Below the pieces are notes generated by a model. It searched no databases, was not told where the DNA came from, and saw nothing but the letters and a program-made list of their open reading frames with translations. Source: OMIW01 sp044235645 (GTDB taxonomy: Bacteria; Bdellovibrionota_C; UBA2361; OMIW01). From it: a DNA stretch of 64,000 nucleotides. The DNA lies in assembly GCA_044235645.1 (NCBI GenBank), contig JBIIHQ010000008.1, forward strand, positions 91,018 through 155,017. Reading direction: 5' to 3'. Both the position numbers and the translations under genes were made by a program. This document shows, in pieces, positions 1-8,566 of the stretch (position 1 is the first letter of the stretch; the number at the start of each line of letters is the position of its first letter).

Positions 1-78
1 GGAGCGCTTGTTCAGGTGCTCGGGTCGTACCCGAAGATGAGCGCGCCTCCGCAGCCTGGAGTTGTATGGGAGAAGTGA
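1..78 (+). CDS. pheA: 3' end of prephenate dehydratase (ACT domain), cut by window edge
   Basis: Only the last 25 codons are inside the window, read from base 1 to the TGA at 76-78. They contain VLGSYPK, the sequence that closes the C-terminal ACT domain of prephenate dehydratases. That enzyme turns prephenate into phenylpyruvate for phenylalanine, and its ACT domain binds phenylalanine for feedback control. The tail after the motif is Ala/Pro-rich (about 14 residues). Whether the rest of the gene to the left is intact cannot be seen. The same tail occurs at 2618-2695 in a duplicated copy. Shikimate genes lie about 8 kb downstream, which fits an aromatic amino acid context. Confidence 0.6.
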   Translation, partial: GALVQVLGSYPKMSAPPQPGVVWEK

Positions 79-100
79 AGGTAGCAACTGGAGGATGACA

Positions 101-443
101 CTAGTCGGCTCTCAGGGAAGGTTGCAGAATCTCACGGTATCCGATCCGAAGCCGCTCACACCACAACTCGCCGTGCTGTTCGGACAGAACAACCACCCGC
201 TCCTCGGGCCAGATATTCTTGACTCCATCAACTACTTCATGTTGTTCAAAACCTGGCTGAACGAGGAATTTTCCTGCCGGGCTCAGAAGCCCTGGGGCCT
301 GTCGTCGGACATTTTCATCAAAATTAGTCAAAAAGAAGATATCATTGAACCCATCCCCACCAAAGAAGATTTTGGCTGTCACATCGAGAGGAATACCGTA
401 AGCTTTTTCCAGATCAGTGTTAAGAGAGCGAAGGGCAAGGGCC
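101..443 (-). pseudogene. Truncated C-terminal fragment of HAD-type phosphatase
   Basis: This is the last 113 or so codons of the phosphatase that is intact at 2718-4142, including the GDGFND metal-binding motif and the final SLRAD. The N-terminal three quarters, with the DxDxT nucleophile motif, is missing. At 443/444 the frame passes without a shift into transposase sequence. The piece is therefore a chimeric stub with no expected phosphatase activity. It has no start codon of its own at the expected place. Confidence 0.9.
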
Positions 444-1022
444 CTGTATCTGCTATGTACAAGCTCCTTGGAGATGTTCTCCTCAGAGAGATTTGTCTTG
501 AGGCAATAGCATCAGTCAAGCTCACTTTCACGAGCAAGAACCTGCTCTGATACCTCCAGTGATAAGGTTCGATCCGTGAGAACAACCGTAGCCCACGAAT
601 CAATCCGCAAACGGTTTGCGATTGCGGTCATACGTGCTGCTGTTTTAACTAGATTAGCTCCTGGATGAGCTTCGAGGTATTCGTTCTGGCGGCATAGTTT
701 TTTTTCAAGAGTGAGCATTTCTTAGCTTCTCGCGAGCGCATGATATCCTCTGCATGCATGGATTTCTTTTGAGGATTTAGCGAACATCGTCCTCTGTAAC
801 ATCAACCAGCTCGGTATCAAAGAGGCTCATCGGGAAAAGTCCCTTGTTAAGGAAGGAGCGAATCTGGGGTTTGGTAATGGCAGTGATATAAACCATCTGG
901 ATTCCACTCTCTTCAAAGAGCTCAATCTGCGAGCTCTTTATTATGACTCTATCCCCAACGAGGTTTAGTGTCTTTGCTTGGAATAGAGGGTAAAGTTTGG
1001 CGACCTGCGCTACCTCGGCAAT
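444..1022 (-). mobile_element. Decayed IS1634-type (IS4 superfamily) transposase remnant
   Basis: Read on the minus strand, the three frames together spell the second half of an IS1634-like DDE transposase. Segments seen include VGDRVIIKSSQIELFEESG, ITAITKPQIRSFLNKGLF, MSLFDTELVDVTEDDVR, then ILKRNP, LCRQNEYLEAHP and ESELD-stop-CYCLKT. Members of that family typically read DRGMIKS, ITAITKPQI, LFDEELAEVE, RYILRRNP and DGCYVLKTDL at these places. Decay is plain: a TAA replaces the Tyr codon before ILKRNP (near 781), frameshifts lie around 719-770, and a TGA at 512-514 stands where Gly is expected. The N-terminal half is absent and I see no terminal inverted repeats. The remnant joins the SGNH gene end on one side and the phosphatase stub on the other. 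Confidence 0.8.
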
Positions 1023-2236
1023 CGATCTTTAATTGAATCAAAGATTGCCTGTGCAACGACTGAGAAATACTCTTGTTCGATATGAATCCCATCATAGAAA
1101 ACATCTCGTGACTCAGAGTCAAAGATCGATGAGATGTCCATCGAATCGATCCCCTGGACCCTATTCATTTCTGAAAGCCTTGAGGCTATGATCGAACGAC
1201 AATAGGATGCGTGTTGATTAAACGATGGATCAATCAGGCTTCTTTCGCGCTCGCCCTTTTGTCTCTTGTACGCAAGAATAGGTTGGAAAATGAAAACAGC
1301 CCTTGCACCAAACATGGAAGAGATCTCATTTGCCTTGCCAACATCACGCAAGTATGTGTCTGCTACTATTTTACTCCAATCACTCCCATTCCATCCAACA
1401 TTGTCTCGAGTGGCTTGGAGAGGCACTAAAGATTCTCGAAGCATATCACCCGCTAATTCGTTGATTATCTTGCTGTGAAACAAGGCGAGTTTTAAAAGGG
1501 TAGCGAATGACTGCTCCTCGGTTCCGGCAAGCAGCAGAGGGTTGTGTTCATAGGCGATAAAGTTTGGGGGATAACCAGGCCGCGGGTCCCCTTGAAATGG
1601 CATTCCAATATCATTCCCTCCTCCGTAAAAAATTATTAAATCGGGGCGGTATTCTCCAACCTCAAAGACGAGGCGTGCGATGTCCATGCGAAGAGTTGAG
1701 GCTGCAACCCCAAAATTATAGGCTCTCACTCCGGAAAGGCCGTTTTCTTCCGAAAGTCGTTGAATAAGTTCCGATATGCTGGGATTACCCAAGATAACAG
1801 TGGATCCTCCTATTACTACAACTCGGAATTCGGATGTTGGTTTGGGTAGCTGGGGGACCGGGCCACGATAGCCGAGTCGATTTAAACCGTATCTGATCTG
1901 AAGTTCAGGATCGCGGGATCCCCCGAATGCTACGAAGGGTAGAGGCTGCATGTAGGCTCTCGTTGAGAAAACCCTTTCCTCCTGTTTTGATAAATTGAAG
2001 AAAAACCCAGCACTAAAGTCCGCAATCAGCAAGAAAACAAAAAATAGAATTATTGAAATAATTAGAGAGCCGAGCGATCTCTCCAATTTCTCAAATCGAC
2101 GTCTTAGCTCAGACATAGACCCAGCCATTTTATTCGGTTTTCGTGAGGCTTCTGACATCCTGGTCGACGAAGAGGTAGAACTACCCCCTTTTTTTGACTC
2201 CTCTCCGTGAAATTCAAGTGTAGCGGTCGCAGCCAT
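1010..2236 (-). CDS. Membrane-anchored SGNH/GDSL-type hydrolase
   Basis: The 408-residue protein has a polar N-terminus rich in Ser/Thr/Lys, one membrane helix at about residues 56-75, and then an SGNH hydrolase domain. The block I Ser sits in IGGSTV (Ser145, GGS instead of GDS). The block III Asn sits in GGGNDIG, and the catalytic Asp/His pair in YDGIHIEQE (Asp382, His385). Such enzymes act as esterases or acetyl-transferring/deacetylating enzymes on lipids or glycans, here probably on the periplasmic side. The substrate cannot be told. The last codons overlap the transposase remnant that follows, so the original C-terminus may have been replaced, but the catalytic core is complete. Several Met codons near the start leave the exact initiation site open. 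Confidence 0.75.
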   Translation of the reverse strand: MAATATLEFHGEESKKGGSSTSSSTRMSEASRKPNKMAGSMSELRRRFEKLERSLGSLIISIILFFVFLLIADFSAGFFFNLSKQEERVFSTRAYMQPLPFVAFGGSRDPELQIRYGLNRLGYRGPVPQLPKPTSEFRVVVIGGSTVILGNPSISELIQRLSEENGLSGVRAYNFGVAASTLRMDIARLVFEVGEYRPDLIIFYGGGNDIGMPFQGDPRPGYPPNFIAYEHNPLLLAGTEEQSFATLLKLALFHSKIINELAGDMLRESLVPLQATRDNVGWNGSDWSKIVADTYLRDVGKANEISSMFGARAVFIFQPILAYKRQKGERERSLIDPSFNQHASYCRSIIASRLSEMNRVQGIDSMDISSIFDSESRDVFYDGIHIEQEYFSVVAQAIFDSIKDRLPR

Positions 2237-2370
2237 CGAATACTAGATTGTGCTTGAGGCAACCGGCCTTATTATCGAGCCACTTGGAGGGATGGGCTGG
2301 GGAGGAAGCTCATAACTTGTTGATATCATCGTAGTACTCGATAGTGCCAATTGATTTCCCGCTTCCTACT

Positions 2371-2695
2371 GCGTCCGCACCTGATGCATCTTCCGGCGAC
2401 AAAACATCGTGCTCACCAAGCTCGAATCCCTCGGAACTCACGGGGCGGAGACGGGGTATCGGAGAATGCCACCTGGAGGGGTGGTGAGTCTGGGGGTAAA
2501 ACCGCACCCCTTGTCGGGCACCGCGAAGGATCCCAAGACGAGTTCTTTTACATCGAGTGCCTCGGAGCTGACACGCTATCTCCCCTCGCAGAAGCTCTCA
2601 CCGAACTAGCAGCAAATGGAGCGCTTGTTCAGGTGCTCGGGTCGTACCCGAAGATGAGCGCGCCTCCGCAGCCTGGAGTTGTATGGGAGAAGTGA
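2371..2695 (+). pseudogene. pheA: Broken pheA 3' fragment (ACT domain)
   Basis: Pieces of a prephenate dehydratase C-terminus appear in shifting frames: SSGDKT near 2389-2406, then NIVLTKLESLG from 2403, then DEFFYIECLGADTLSPLAE from about 2540 to the VLGSYPK end and the TGA at 2693-2695. In intact enzymes GNDKTS is followed by about 25 residues before the NLTKIESRP region. Here they are almost fused, consistent with an internal deletion, and at least one more frameshift follows near 2500-2540. The last 78 bases are shared with the left window edge. The fragment lacks the catalytic domain and is not expected to be functional. Confidence 0.6.
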
Positions 2696-3060
2696 AGGCA
2701 GCAACTGGAGGATGACACTAGTCGGCTCTCAGGGAAGGTTGCAGAATCTCACGGTATCCGATCCGAAGCCGCTCACACCACAACTCGCCGTGCTGTTCGG
2801 ACAGAACAACCACCCGCTCCTCGGGCCAGATATTCTTGACTCCATCAACTACTTCATGTTGTTCAAAACCTGGCTGAACGAGGAATTTTCCTGCCGGGCT
2901 CAGAAGCCCTGGGGCCTGTCGTCGGACATTTTCATCAAAATTAGTCAAAAAGAAGATATCATTGAACCCATCCCCACCAAAGAAGATTTTGGCTGTCACA
3001 TCGAGAGGAATACCGTAAGCTTTTTCTAGATCAGTGTTGAGAGAGCGAAGGGCAAGGGCC
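2618..3060. repeat. Right copy of the 443-bp direct repeat
   Basis: This matches 1-443 at 440 of 443 positions. It spans the end of the pheA fragment (plus strand), 22 bases of intergenic sequence and the C-terminal part of the intact phosphatase gene (minus strand). Homology between the copies ends at 3060, inside the phosphatase coding sequence. Confidence 0.95.
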
Positions 3061-4142
3061 TTTGAAATAACCCCAATATCATAGGAAAATTGGATAACGT
3101 GATCCCCGAAACCAAAACTTTGTTGAAACCCAGGAAAGCAGGCGATACCCGTTATTTCCCGTTCTTTTAGGTACTCTTTAAATACGTCGTCAATCTCGGC
3201 GATGATTATCTTTGCGTTTTCATTATCGGCAGGAAGGGTGATGTAAAAATTAATGCGCCCATTGCGATCGGCTTCGTCCACTGGCGTGTAGCGCTGAACA
3301 ATGACTGGAGGAATCTCTCTCAACTCAGCTTCAATTCTTTTCGTGGAGATGCTTCGCTCATTGAACTCCCTGACAGCATCGGAGCGGGTCGACCATCCAT
3401 AATCGAGATGCGTTCCGATGATTCGCTCGGCGATTCGGATGAAATCATCATGCAGTTGCTGCCAGTTGCCACCCTTCTCCCTCTTGACCCGCTCTACCTC
3501 ATGTTGATAGCGGGTCACTTCCTGGTATCCGTCGTTAACGAGGGCGCGCGCTTCGGCCCCTCCATTGGTTATGATGAATGGAGTCTTAAAAAGTTCGCCC
3601 CGAGCAATCCGATAATCGATACTGTGACGCGGGTCACCCCCTGTATATGGACTCCCGGTCACTGAAACCACTGCGATCCCTTTCTGGGCCATCTCGATAT
3701 GAAATAATGCCCGATCGAGTGCAGCGTGAGGACTCCACCTTTTGAAGTTTGTTTGGGTATCGTCGACATCGAGAAAAATCACACCCTTAATCGTTCGATG
3801 TCCATGGTATGCAGGGCTCGCAAGGCGAGGATGAAGCCCAATAACGGAGAACGAGTCATGAGACCACCCCCCCTGTGGCCCTTCGCAAAAAGGGTCAACC
3901 ACCGCGCCATAAATCTGGTTAAAAAGATCTCTACCCTCATCGCTTGCTCGACCCAGCAACGCAACAAGTTCGCTGAGTCGGCTTATGCTGCCAATATCCC
4001 GGAAGGAGATCTGAGTCGACTCATGAGCACTCGATGGTGCGTGCGTCGGCTCTGCCCTGATCCTATCTAACGAGGAGGCGATCAAACGACATACGGGCGA
4101 GTAATGCGATAATGGCTGGTTGTCTTGATGACTTTGCGTCAT
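2718..4142 (-). CDS. HAD-superfamily hydrolase, Cof/sucrose-phosphatase-like
   Basis: The 474-residue protein has an N-terminal extension of about 118 residues before a HAD phosphatase core. Motif I is FLDVDDT (Asp125, Asp127, Thr129). Motif II is the Thr in SVTGSP. A large cap follows, and motif IV is GGDGFND near residue 387. The NxGGAEA segment after motif II resembles the Cof/type-IIB group that includes sucrose- and mannosyl-phosphoglycerate phosphatases. It should hydrolyse a phosphomonoester, perhaps a sugar phosphate, but the substrate is unknown. It converges on the pheA fragment. Its last 113 codons are duplicated at 101-443. The N-terminal extension has no motif that I recognise. 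Confidence 0.7.
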   Translation of the reverse strand: MTQSHQDNQPLSHYSPVCRLIASSLDRIRAEPTHAPSSAHESTQISFRDIGSISRLSELVALLGRASDEGRDLFNQIYGAVVDPFCEGPQGGWSHDSFSVIGLHPRLASPAYHGHRTIKGVIFLDVDDTQTNFKRWSPHAALDRALFHIEMAQKGIAVVSVTGSPYTGGDPRHSIDYRIARGELFKTPFIITNGGAEARALVNDGYQEVTRYQHEVERVKREKGGNWQQLHDDFIRIAERIIGTHLDYGWSTRSDAVREFNERSISTKRIEAELREIPPVIVQRYTPVDEADRNGRINFYITLPADNENAKIIIAEIDDVFKEYLKEREITGIACFPGFQQSFGFGDHVIQFSYDIGVISKALALRSLNTDLEKAYGIPLDVTAKIFFGGDGFNDIFFLTNFDENVRRQAPGLLSPAGKFLVQPGFEQHEVVDGVKNIWPEERVVVLSEQHGELWCERLRIGYREILQPSLRAD

Positions 4143-4226
4143 GGAGTAATTTTCGCTCCGCTCTTAGTCTCTTCTTATGAGCCGGCAAACGACCGCGGCT
4201 TCGCCTCACGCCGCAAAAAAATAACA

Positions 4227-5720
4227 TCAACACCTCTCTCTTTTGCAATCAGAAGAATCACTCATAAACAATAAACTAACAAAAAAACCTCCTTCAGGGT
4301 GATTCTTAGCGCGTATGCTCCCTCCCATAATCGTCATCGCTTCTCGCGTTATCGCTAGCCCCAGCCCCGTGCTCCTGAGACCAGTTATCGGTCGAGGGAG
4401 GGAAAAGAATTGATCAAATATTCGCGGAAGAGCCCATTCAGGCGCGCCCGGCCCGTGATCCCGAATCTCGATTTGAACCCACCGGTGAGCGTGGTGACGA
4501 CTCTCTGCTTCCCGATCCTTCGAGTCTCTATGCCTCACCTTTATTTCAACCAAACCTCCCTCTGGAGAAAAACTGATCGCATTACGGACTACATTGGTGA
4601 TCGACTCGCGGGCGAGGAATTGAGAACCCACCACGCTATCCTCCGCGCCGTCGGCATAAACTTCCACCGAAATATTTCTTACCGTAGCCTCACTCCGCAC
4701 CCGATCTAAAACGTCCTCAATAACCGAACTAAGCCGAAACGGCTCATCCTCCGAACCGCCCACGTAAGTACCCAGAGAGTTCAGTGTCATCAGATTGTCT
4801 ACCAACCCGATAATCCGACCTGTATCCTGCTCGATATTTGCGAAAAACTTTTCACGAATCGCTGCATCATCGGTTACCTGAACAATCTCAAGGGCACCTC
4901 TAATAGCCGTAACCGGAGATTTGATTTCATGGGAGATGGCCCGAATGTACCGAGTCGTCACCTGCGTACCATCGATCGCTCGACGCATCTCCTCGATCGC
5001 TCGGAGCAGCTCACGAAGCTCACCAGGAGGCATCGTGGGTAGGCCGATGGGATTACCGTCACGAACTGAACGTACATACCGAGACAGCTTTCTAAGTGGC
5101 TCGGTGAGGACGAGGAGAGCAATAAACCCCAGACAGGCTGCTGCAAGAAAAATTACCGTACCCAGCAATACGACCTGGCGGCGAGCATCAGCGACAAGAC
5201 GATTTGAAGTGCAGGTAGGCTTCGCTGCAGAGATCACACCGGAAACCTCACCACGATGGTAGAGTGGCACCGAGACATACATCGTCCCACAAGGTTCGCC
5301 GGGATTTGTCGTCGTACGCGCACCATACCTGCCGAGAAGTGCATAATGCACATCCCGCCACTCTTGATATGACACACCTACTGGATGTTTCCCTCCCGAA
5401 TCAAAAACAAGGATGCCCTGGCGATCGTAAATCAGTATCGATGTATCAACGGAGGTTTTCTCTAAATCGTAAATAACGGCCGAGATCTTCTCACGGTGGG
5501 CAGCTATCATCTCCTCGAGAAGAGAGCCATCTAGCATACCATCCCGTAATATCTTCTCTCCCAGCATTGCGCGAACAGTAACCACAAAATCAACGAGAAC
5601 CTCCTCACTGGCCTCACGAGAGCGACGTTTTAGCTGATTCACCTCACCCCGAATGAGCAGAGCCGCGGTCGCGATGCACAGAACTCCGAGAACTATGGTC
5701 AAGCGGAGGAGCGTCGTCAT
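4227..5720 (-). CDS. creC: Sensor histidine kinase, CreC-like
   Basis: The 497-residue protein has a membrane helix at about 5-23, a periplasmic sensor region of about 160 residues, a second helix at about 183-206, a HAMP-like linker, and a kinase module. The phosphoacceptor His is in ISHEIKSP (His264). The ATP-binding part shows an N-box (NVVRNAISFS), a G1 box (DHGPGAP) and a G2 box (GLGLAITREA). It should phosphorylate the CreB-like regulator encoded just upstream. The CreC assignment rests on the neighbours creB and creD and on the HExKSPxTAI style of the H-box. The gap to creB is 109 bases, so it may have its own translation signal within one transcript. Confidence 0.8.
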   Translation of the reverse strand: MTTLLRLTIVLGVLCIATAALLIRGEVNQLKRRSREASEEVLVDFVVTVRAMLGEKILRDGMLDGSLLEEMIAAHREKISAVIYDLEKTSVDTSILIYDRQGILVFDSGGKHPVGVSYQEWRDVHYALLGRYGARTTTNPGEPCGTMYVSVPLYHRGEVSGVISAAKPTCTSNRLVADARRQVVLLGTVIFLAAACLGFIALLVLTEPLRKLSRYVRSVRDGNPIGLPTMPPGELRELLRAIEEMRRAIDGTQVTTRYIRAISHEIKSPVTAIRGALEIVQVTDDAAIREKFFANIEQDTGRIIGLVDNLMTLNSLGTYVGGSEDEPFRLSSVIEDVLDRVRSEATVRNISVEVYADGAEDSVVGSQFLARESITNVVRNAISFSPEGGLVEIKVRHRDSKDREAESRHHAHRWVQIEIRDHGPGAPEWALPRIFDQFFSLPRPITGLRSTGLGLAITREAMTIMGGSIRAKNHPEGGFFVSLLFMSDSSDCKRERC

Positions 5721-5829
5721 GAAGAAAGTACGGGTTCGGCAGGCGTTTTCAGATTGGCAGATGTCTGATTAAGTCGAGGTATCCTGCACAATCACGACTT
5801 ACGTGACGGTGCTCGCGCTCAACCTCGTT

Positions 5830-6606
5830 CTACGCATCCTCCCGCAATGAGTAGCCAAAACCCCGATGGGTAGTAATTAGATCCCGCGTTGGATCGATCC
5901 GTTTCAGCTTCGCTCGAATAGTCTTAATGTGGGTATCCACCGTGCGTTCGAGGCTCATATCGGGTGATTCCCATACGATTCCCATAAGCTGCTCGCGGCT
6001 AAAAACCCAGCCGGGACGCTCCATTAATGTCGCAAGCAGTTTAAACTCATACCTCGTTAGTGTAAGAGGTGTATCAAGATACATGATGCGAGCTCGTGGT
6101 AAATCGACAATGAGGTCGCGCGGAGCACCCTTCCGTTTGACTTGATTTCCCTCACCGAGCTCGCGCGAGCCACTCGGCAATTCCCTTGCTGGTCCTTGAC
6201 TTCGGCGAAGAATCGCTCGTATCCGACTCACGACCTCCCTTCCACTGAAAGGTTTTCCCACATAATCATCCCCTCCTAACTCAAGCCCAAGAATCTTATC
6301 AATCTCCTCAGAGCGCGCTGTCAGGAAAAGAATGGGAATTGCTGAGTTGAGCCGAACCTCGCGACATATTTCAAATCCCGATCTATCCGGCAACCCCACA
6401 TCAAGGACGATGAGGTCGGGCCTCTGCTCTCTCACAGCGCGCAGGGCTGACTCTCCATCGGAGGCGTGGGAGCAGCTAAATCCCTCTGATTCAAGATTGA
6501 ATACTAGCGATTCCGCTATCGTCACTTCATCTTCAACAATCAGGATTCGAGCGTTCATCTTCATACCATCCCGGTCATATTCCCCCGACGGAAGCCCACC
6601 AATCAT
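5830..6606 (-). CDS. creB: Response regulator, CreB-like (OmpR/PhoB family)
   Basis: The protein has a receiver domain with the acidic pair in VEDE, the phosphoacceptor Asp in LIVLDVGLPD and the conserved Lys in YVGKPF. A linker of about 25 residues leads to an OmpR-type winged helix containing RYEFKLLATL and HRGFGYSL. It is a DNA-binding transcription regulator controlled by the CreC-like kinase. The longest frame begins at 6606, where ATGA overlaps the creD stop and suggests translational coupling. Met codons at 6564 and 6558 (MKMNARILIVEDE) would give a more standard N-terminus, so the first 14-16 residues may be absent from the real protein. Confidence 0.85.
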   Translation of the reverse strand: MIGGLPSGEYDRDGMKMNARILIVEDEVTIAESLVFNLESEGFSCSHASDGESALRAVREQRPDLIVLDVGLPDRSGFEICREVRLNSAIPILFLTARSEEIDKILGLELGGDDYVGKPFSGREVVSRIRAILRRSQGPARELPSGSRELGEGNQVKRKGAPRDLIVDLPRARIMYLDTPLTLTRYEFKLLATLMERPGWVFSREQLMGIVWESPDMSLERTVDTHIKTIRAKLKRIDPTRDLITTHRGFGYSLREDA

Positions 6607-7967
6607 TCCGCGTCTAGCCCACCTAGGCTATACCAATCGACCCTTCGCGTCACGAACATGATCGCACCAAGCCCGACGGCCAGCCCTATCGAACCGAGAA
6701 GCAATGCCCCCTCCTGCTCGCGGAGGAGAGAATAGAGAAATCCATATGTCACGCTCAACAATGCCCCCACCGTTGCCCCGTGTCGCCAGTTTCTCAAAAC
6801 CGCTGAAGAATACCCTGCAACGAGCGAGACGGTGGCGGCTGAGGCGATTGAGTAAGCCAAGGCGAGTCCTATATGCTCTCCCAGAGTGAGAGTCAGGAGA
6901 TAGAACAGCGATAACGCACCGCCGACGAGTAGATACTGAAAGGGATGGAGCCGTATCTTTGTGAGGAATTCGAAAAGGAGGAAGGTGCCAAAGATTAAAA
7001 TAACGACTAATTCGCGATATTTAATTGCCCGCTCGACTGAATGATAAGCTGAGATGCCATCTAGGAGGGTGATTCCCACGGGGTTGCGGTTTTGCGCGAA
7101 ATAGTGGTGCTGGCTCTCGCATTCCGGAAAGCAGACCAGTTGCGTCGAGAATCTCTCCCCATGCCATCGTGCGCTACTTCCATCCGGATTGACTGACCGC
7201 TCCTCAGCGAGTAGCGATCCGGAAAAACTTGGATTCCGGGTGTTTGCGACTAATGACACATCCCATACATGACTCATCGGAGAGACCGAGAATGACTTCG
7301 TGCCCCGGACCTTGAATATTGCTCGAAGGGAATGGACCCGGTTGGGGTTCGTTATCACTTCATGAGGTACGGTGAATGCGAGCGCATTGTCAGAATTGAG
7401 GGGCTTTAGATCAAGCTCTTTCCCGTCGAGGGTCATCTCTTCGATAGCGCGAATTGAGTGTCTATCAGAAAATCTGAGAACAACAAGTCCAGAGGGGGTA
7501 TCAGGAATCTTGGGAAGCGAAAGCATCTCTTCAGAAAGAGCAAGTTCACCAGAAATGGTAACGGTACTCAGAAATGTTTGGAATGAGTATATCCCTCGAT
7601 AAATTGTCTCGCTGGCTAAGTCTGCCTTCAGCCGAATTTTATCGAAAGGTTCGATGCGAAAGGGTCGCTCTCTCGAACTTCTGGAAGGTCTATGAGCGAG
7701 CTCAGACACCCCGCCACCCGAAGCTTCGATTGAAATACTCGCTGGCTCTTCGAACAAGTCACCCTCTGGGACGATAAAAATGGGGCCCTCTAGTAACTGC
7801 TCTCCCCCGGCCATCTCGGTGATATTGACCTCAGCCTCATCGCGCCGAGACATGCGCTCATCGAGCACACCCCAAACCTCAGCGATCGCCATCTCGATGA
7901 TAACCATCACCACCGCAAGGGAGATACCTTTTCCGAGCCAACTTCGCGCTCCTGTCAGAACTTTCAT
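6603..7967 (-). CDS. creD: CreD-family inner membrane protein
   Basis: The 454-residue protein matches CreD in length and layout. It has one N-terminal helix (about 11-30), a large periplasmic beta-rich region with the CreD-like ILEGPI-type segment after the first helix, and five or so closely spaced C-terminal helices from about residue 310. The start is well supported: the minus strand carries AAGGAGGT five bases before the ATG at 7967, one of the best ribosome sites in the window. It is first in a creD-creB-creC run, whereas E. coli has creABCD. The molecular role of CreD is not well defined. In enterobacteria it responds to CreBC and affects envelope properties and colicin tolerance. Confidence 0.8.
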   Translation of the reverse strand: MKVLTGARSWLGKGISLAVVMVIIEMAIAEVWGVLDERMSRRDEAEVNITEMAGGEQLLEGPIFIVPEGDLFEEPASISIEASGGGVSELAHRPSRSSRERPFRIEPFDKIRLKADLASETIYRGIYSFQTFLSTVTISGELALSEEMLSLPKIPDTPSGLVVLRFSDRHSIRAIEEMTLDGKELDLKPLNSDNALAFTVPHEVITNPNRVHSLRAIFKVRGTKSFSVSPMSHVWDVSLVANTRNPSFSGSLLAEERSVNPDGSSARWHGERFSTQLVCFPECESQHHYFAQNRNPVGITLLDGISAYHSVERAIKYRELVVILIFGTFLLFEFLTKIRLHPFQYLLVGGALSLFYLLTLTLGEHIGLALAYSIASAATVSLVAGYSSAVLRNWRHGATVGALLSVTYGFLYSLLREQEGALLLGSIGLAVGLGAIMFVTRRVDWYSLGGLDAE

Positions 7968-8566
7968 TCAGACCTCCTTCTGAAAACATGAGATACGATA
8001 CTCTCGCTCATGAATGTGAAACGTTCGTGAAGTGGGGGCGAATTAGTGATGAATTCGTCAGTGAAAGGTGCATTTTCCGACAAGGTAATAAAGGGTCGGA
8101 CGAGCTTGACCTCAGAAAGGCAACAATCTGGGTGAATGACGATGTTTGCGATCGGGATTACTGCGTCACCCAAGAAGGTCTCGAGAGACGCAATTGCCGC
8201 ACCCTGCTCTTCTGGAGCCAGGATAATAATTTCTGAATTTCCTGATCTTTCCGTATTTTAGAGCCAACAGTGGCTCAAAAGAGGGAGGAAATAATGCCGT
8301 ACAAAACGGCCTATCGAAATCAACCAATGAACACGAGCATCCAAACGGGCGCGCGGGACACTGCCTATCGGCAGGTTGTAGGCGGTCCACCGAGGAATTT
8401 ACAAAGGAGCCCTCCACGACCATCCTTGTCATTCTCCCACAGCTCTCAGTCTGATATCATCTCGCTACTCGGCGTATGAGCCCCCGAGAACGGTGCACCC
8501 TGTTCCCGACGGGAGCCCCCAGGAGAGTGTTTCCCACTATTCAATCACAAATGAAGGTATCTCCCG
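7968..8566. other. Intergenic region upstream of creD and aroB
   Basis: 599 bases between the divergent creD and aroB genes. Short reading frames exist on both strands but none has a recognisable motif. It should contain promoters for both directions. I could not single out a convincing -35/-10 pair. One possible short gene at 8294 is listed separately. Confidence 0.5.
8294..8479 (+). CDS. Possible small protein, unknown
   Basis: A 61-residue frame starts with an ATG preceded by GGGAGGA at a good distance (about 5 bases), which is the only reason to list it. The product is polar and Arg/Ser/Pro-rich, has no membrane segment or signal peptide, and resembles nothing I know. It lies 87 bases ahead of aroB on the same strand, so it could be a leader peptide or chance. 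Confidence 0.2.
   Translation: MPYKTAYRNQPMNTSIQTGARDTAYRQVVGGPPRNLQRSPPRPSLSFSHSSQSDIISLLGV

Larger units (their letters stand above)
1..443. repeat. Left copy of a 443-bp direct repeat
   Basis: Bases 1-443 match 2618-3060 with three substitutions that I can see (positions 82, 410 and 422; offset 2617). The match stops sharply at 443/444, where the left copy runs into transposase sequence and the right copy continues into the phosphatase gene. The left boundary is outside the window. The two substitutions inside the phosphatase reading frame are synonymous. Confidence 0.95.

Noticed and set aside
512..514. In-frame TGA in the transposase reading, as a possible selenocysteine codon
   Set aside because: Family members carry Gly here (DGCY), nearby frameshifts and a TAA show a decayed gene, and no SECIS-like hairpin was evident.
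2310..2507. Minus-strand 65-residue frame
   Set aside because: It overlaps the recognisable pheA remnant on the other strand and has no family features.
7988..8236. Plus-strand frame of 82 codons
   Set aside because: No ribosome site, no motif and a random-looking composition.
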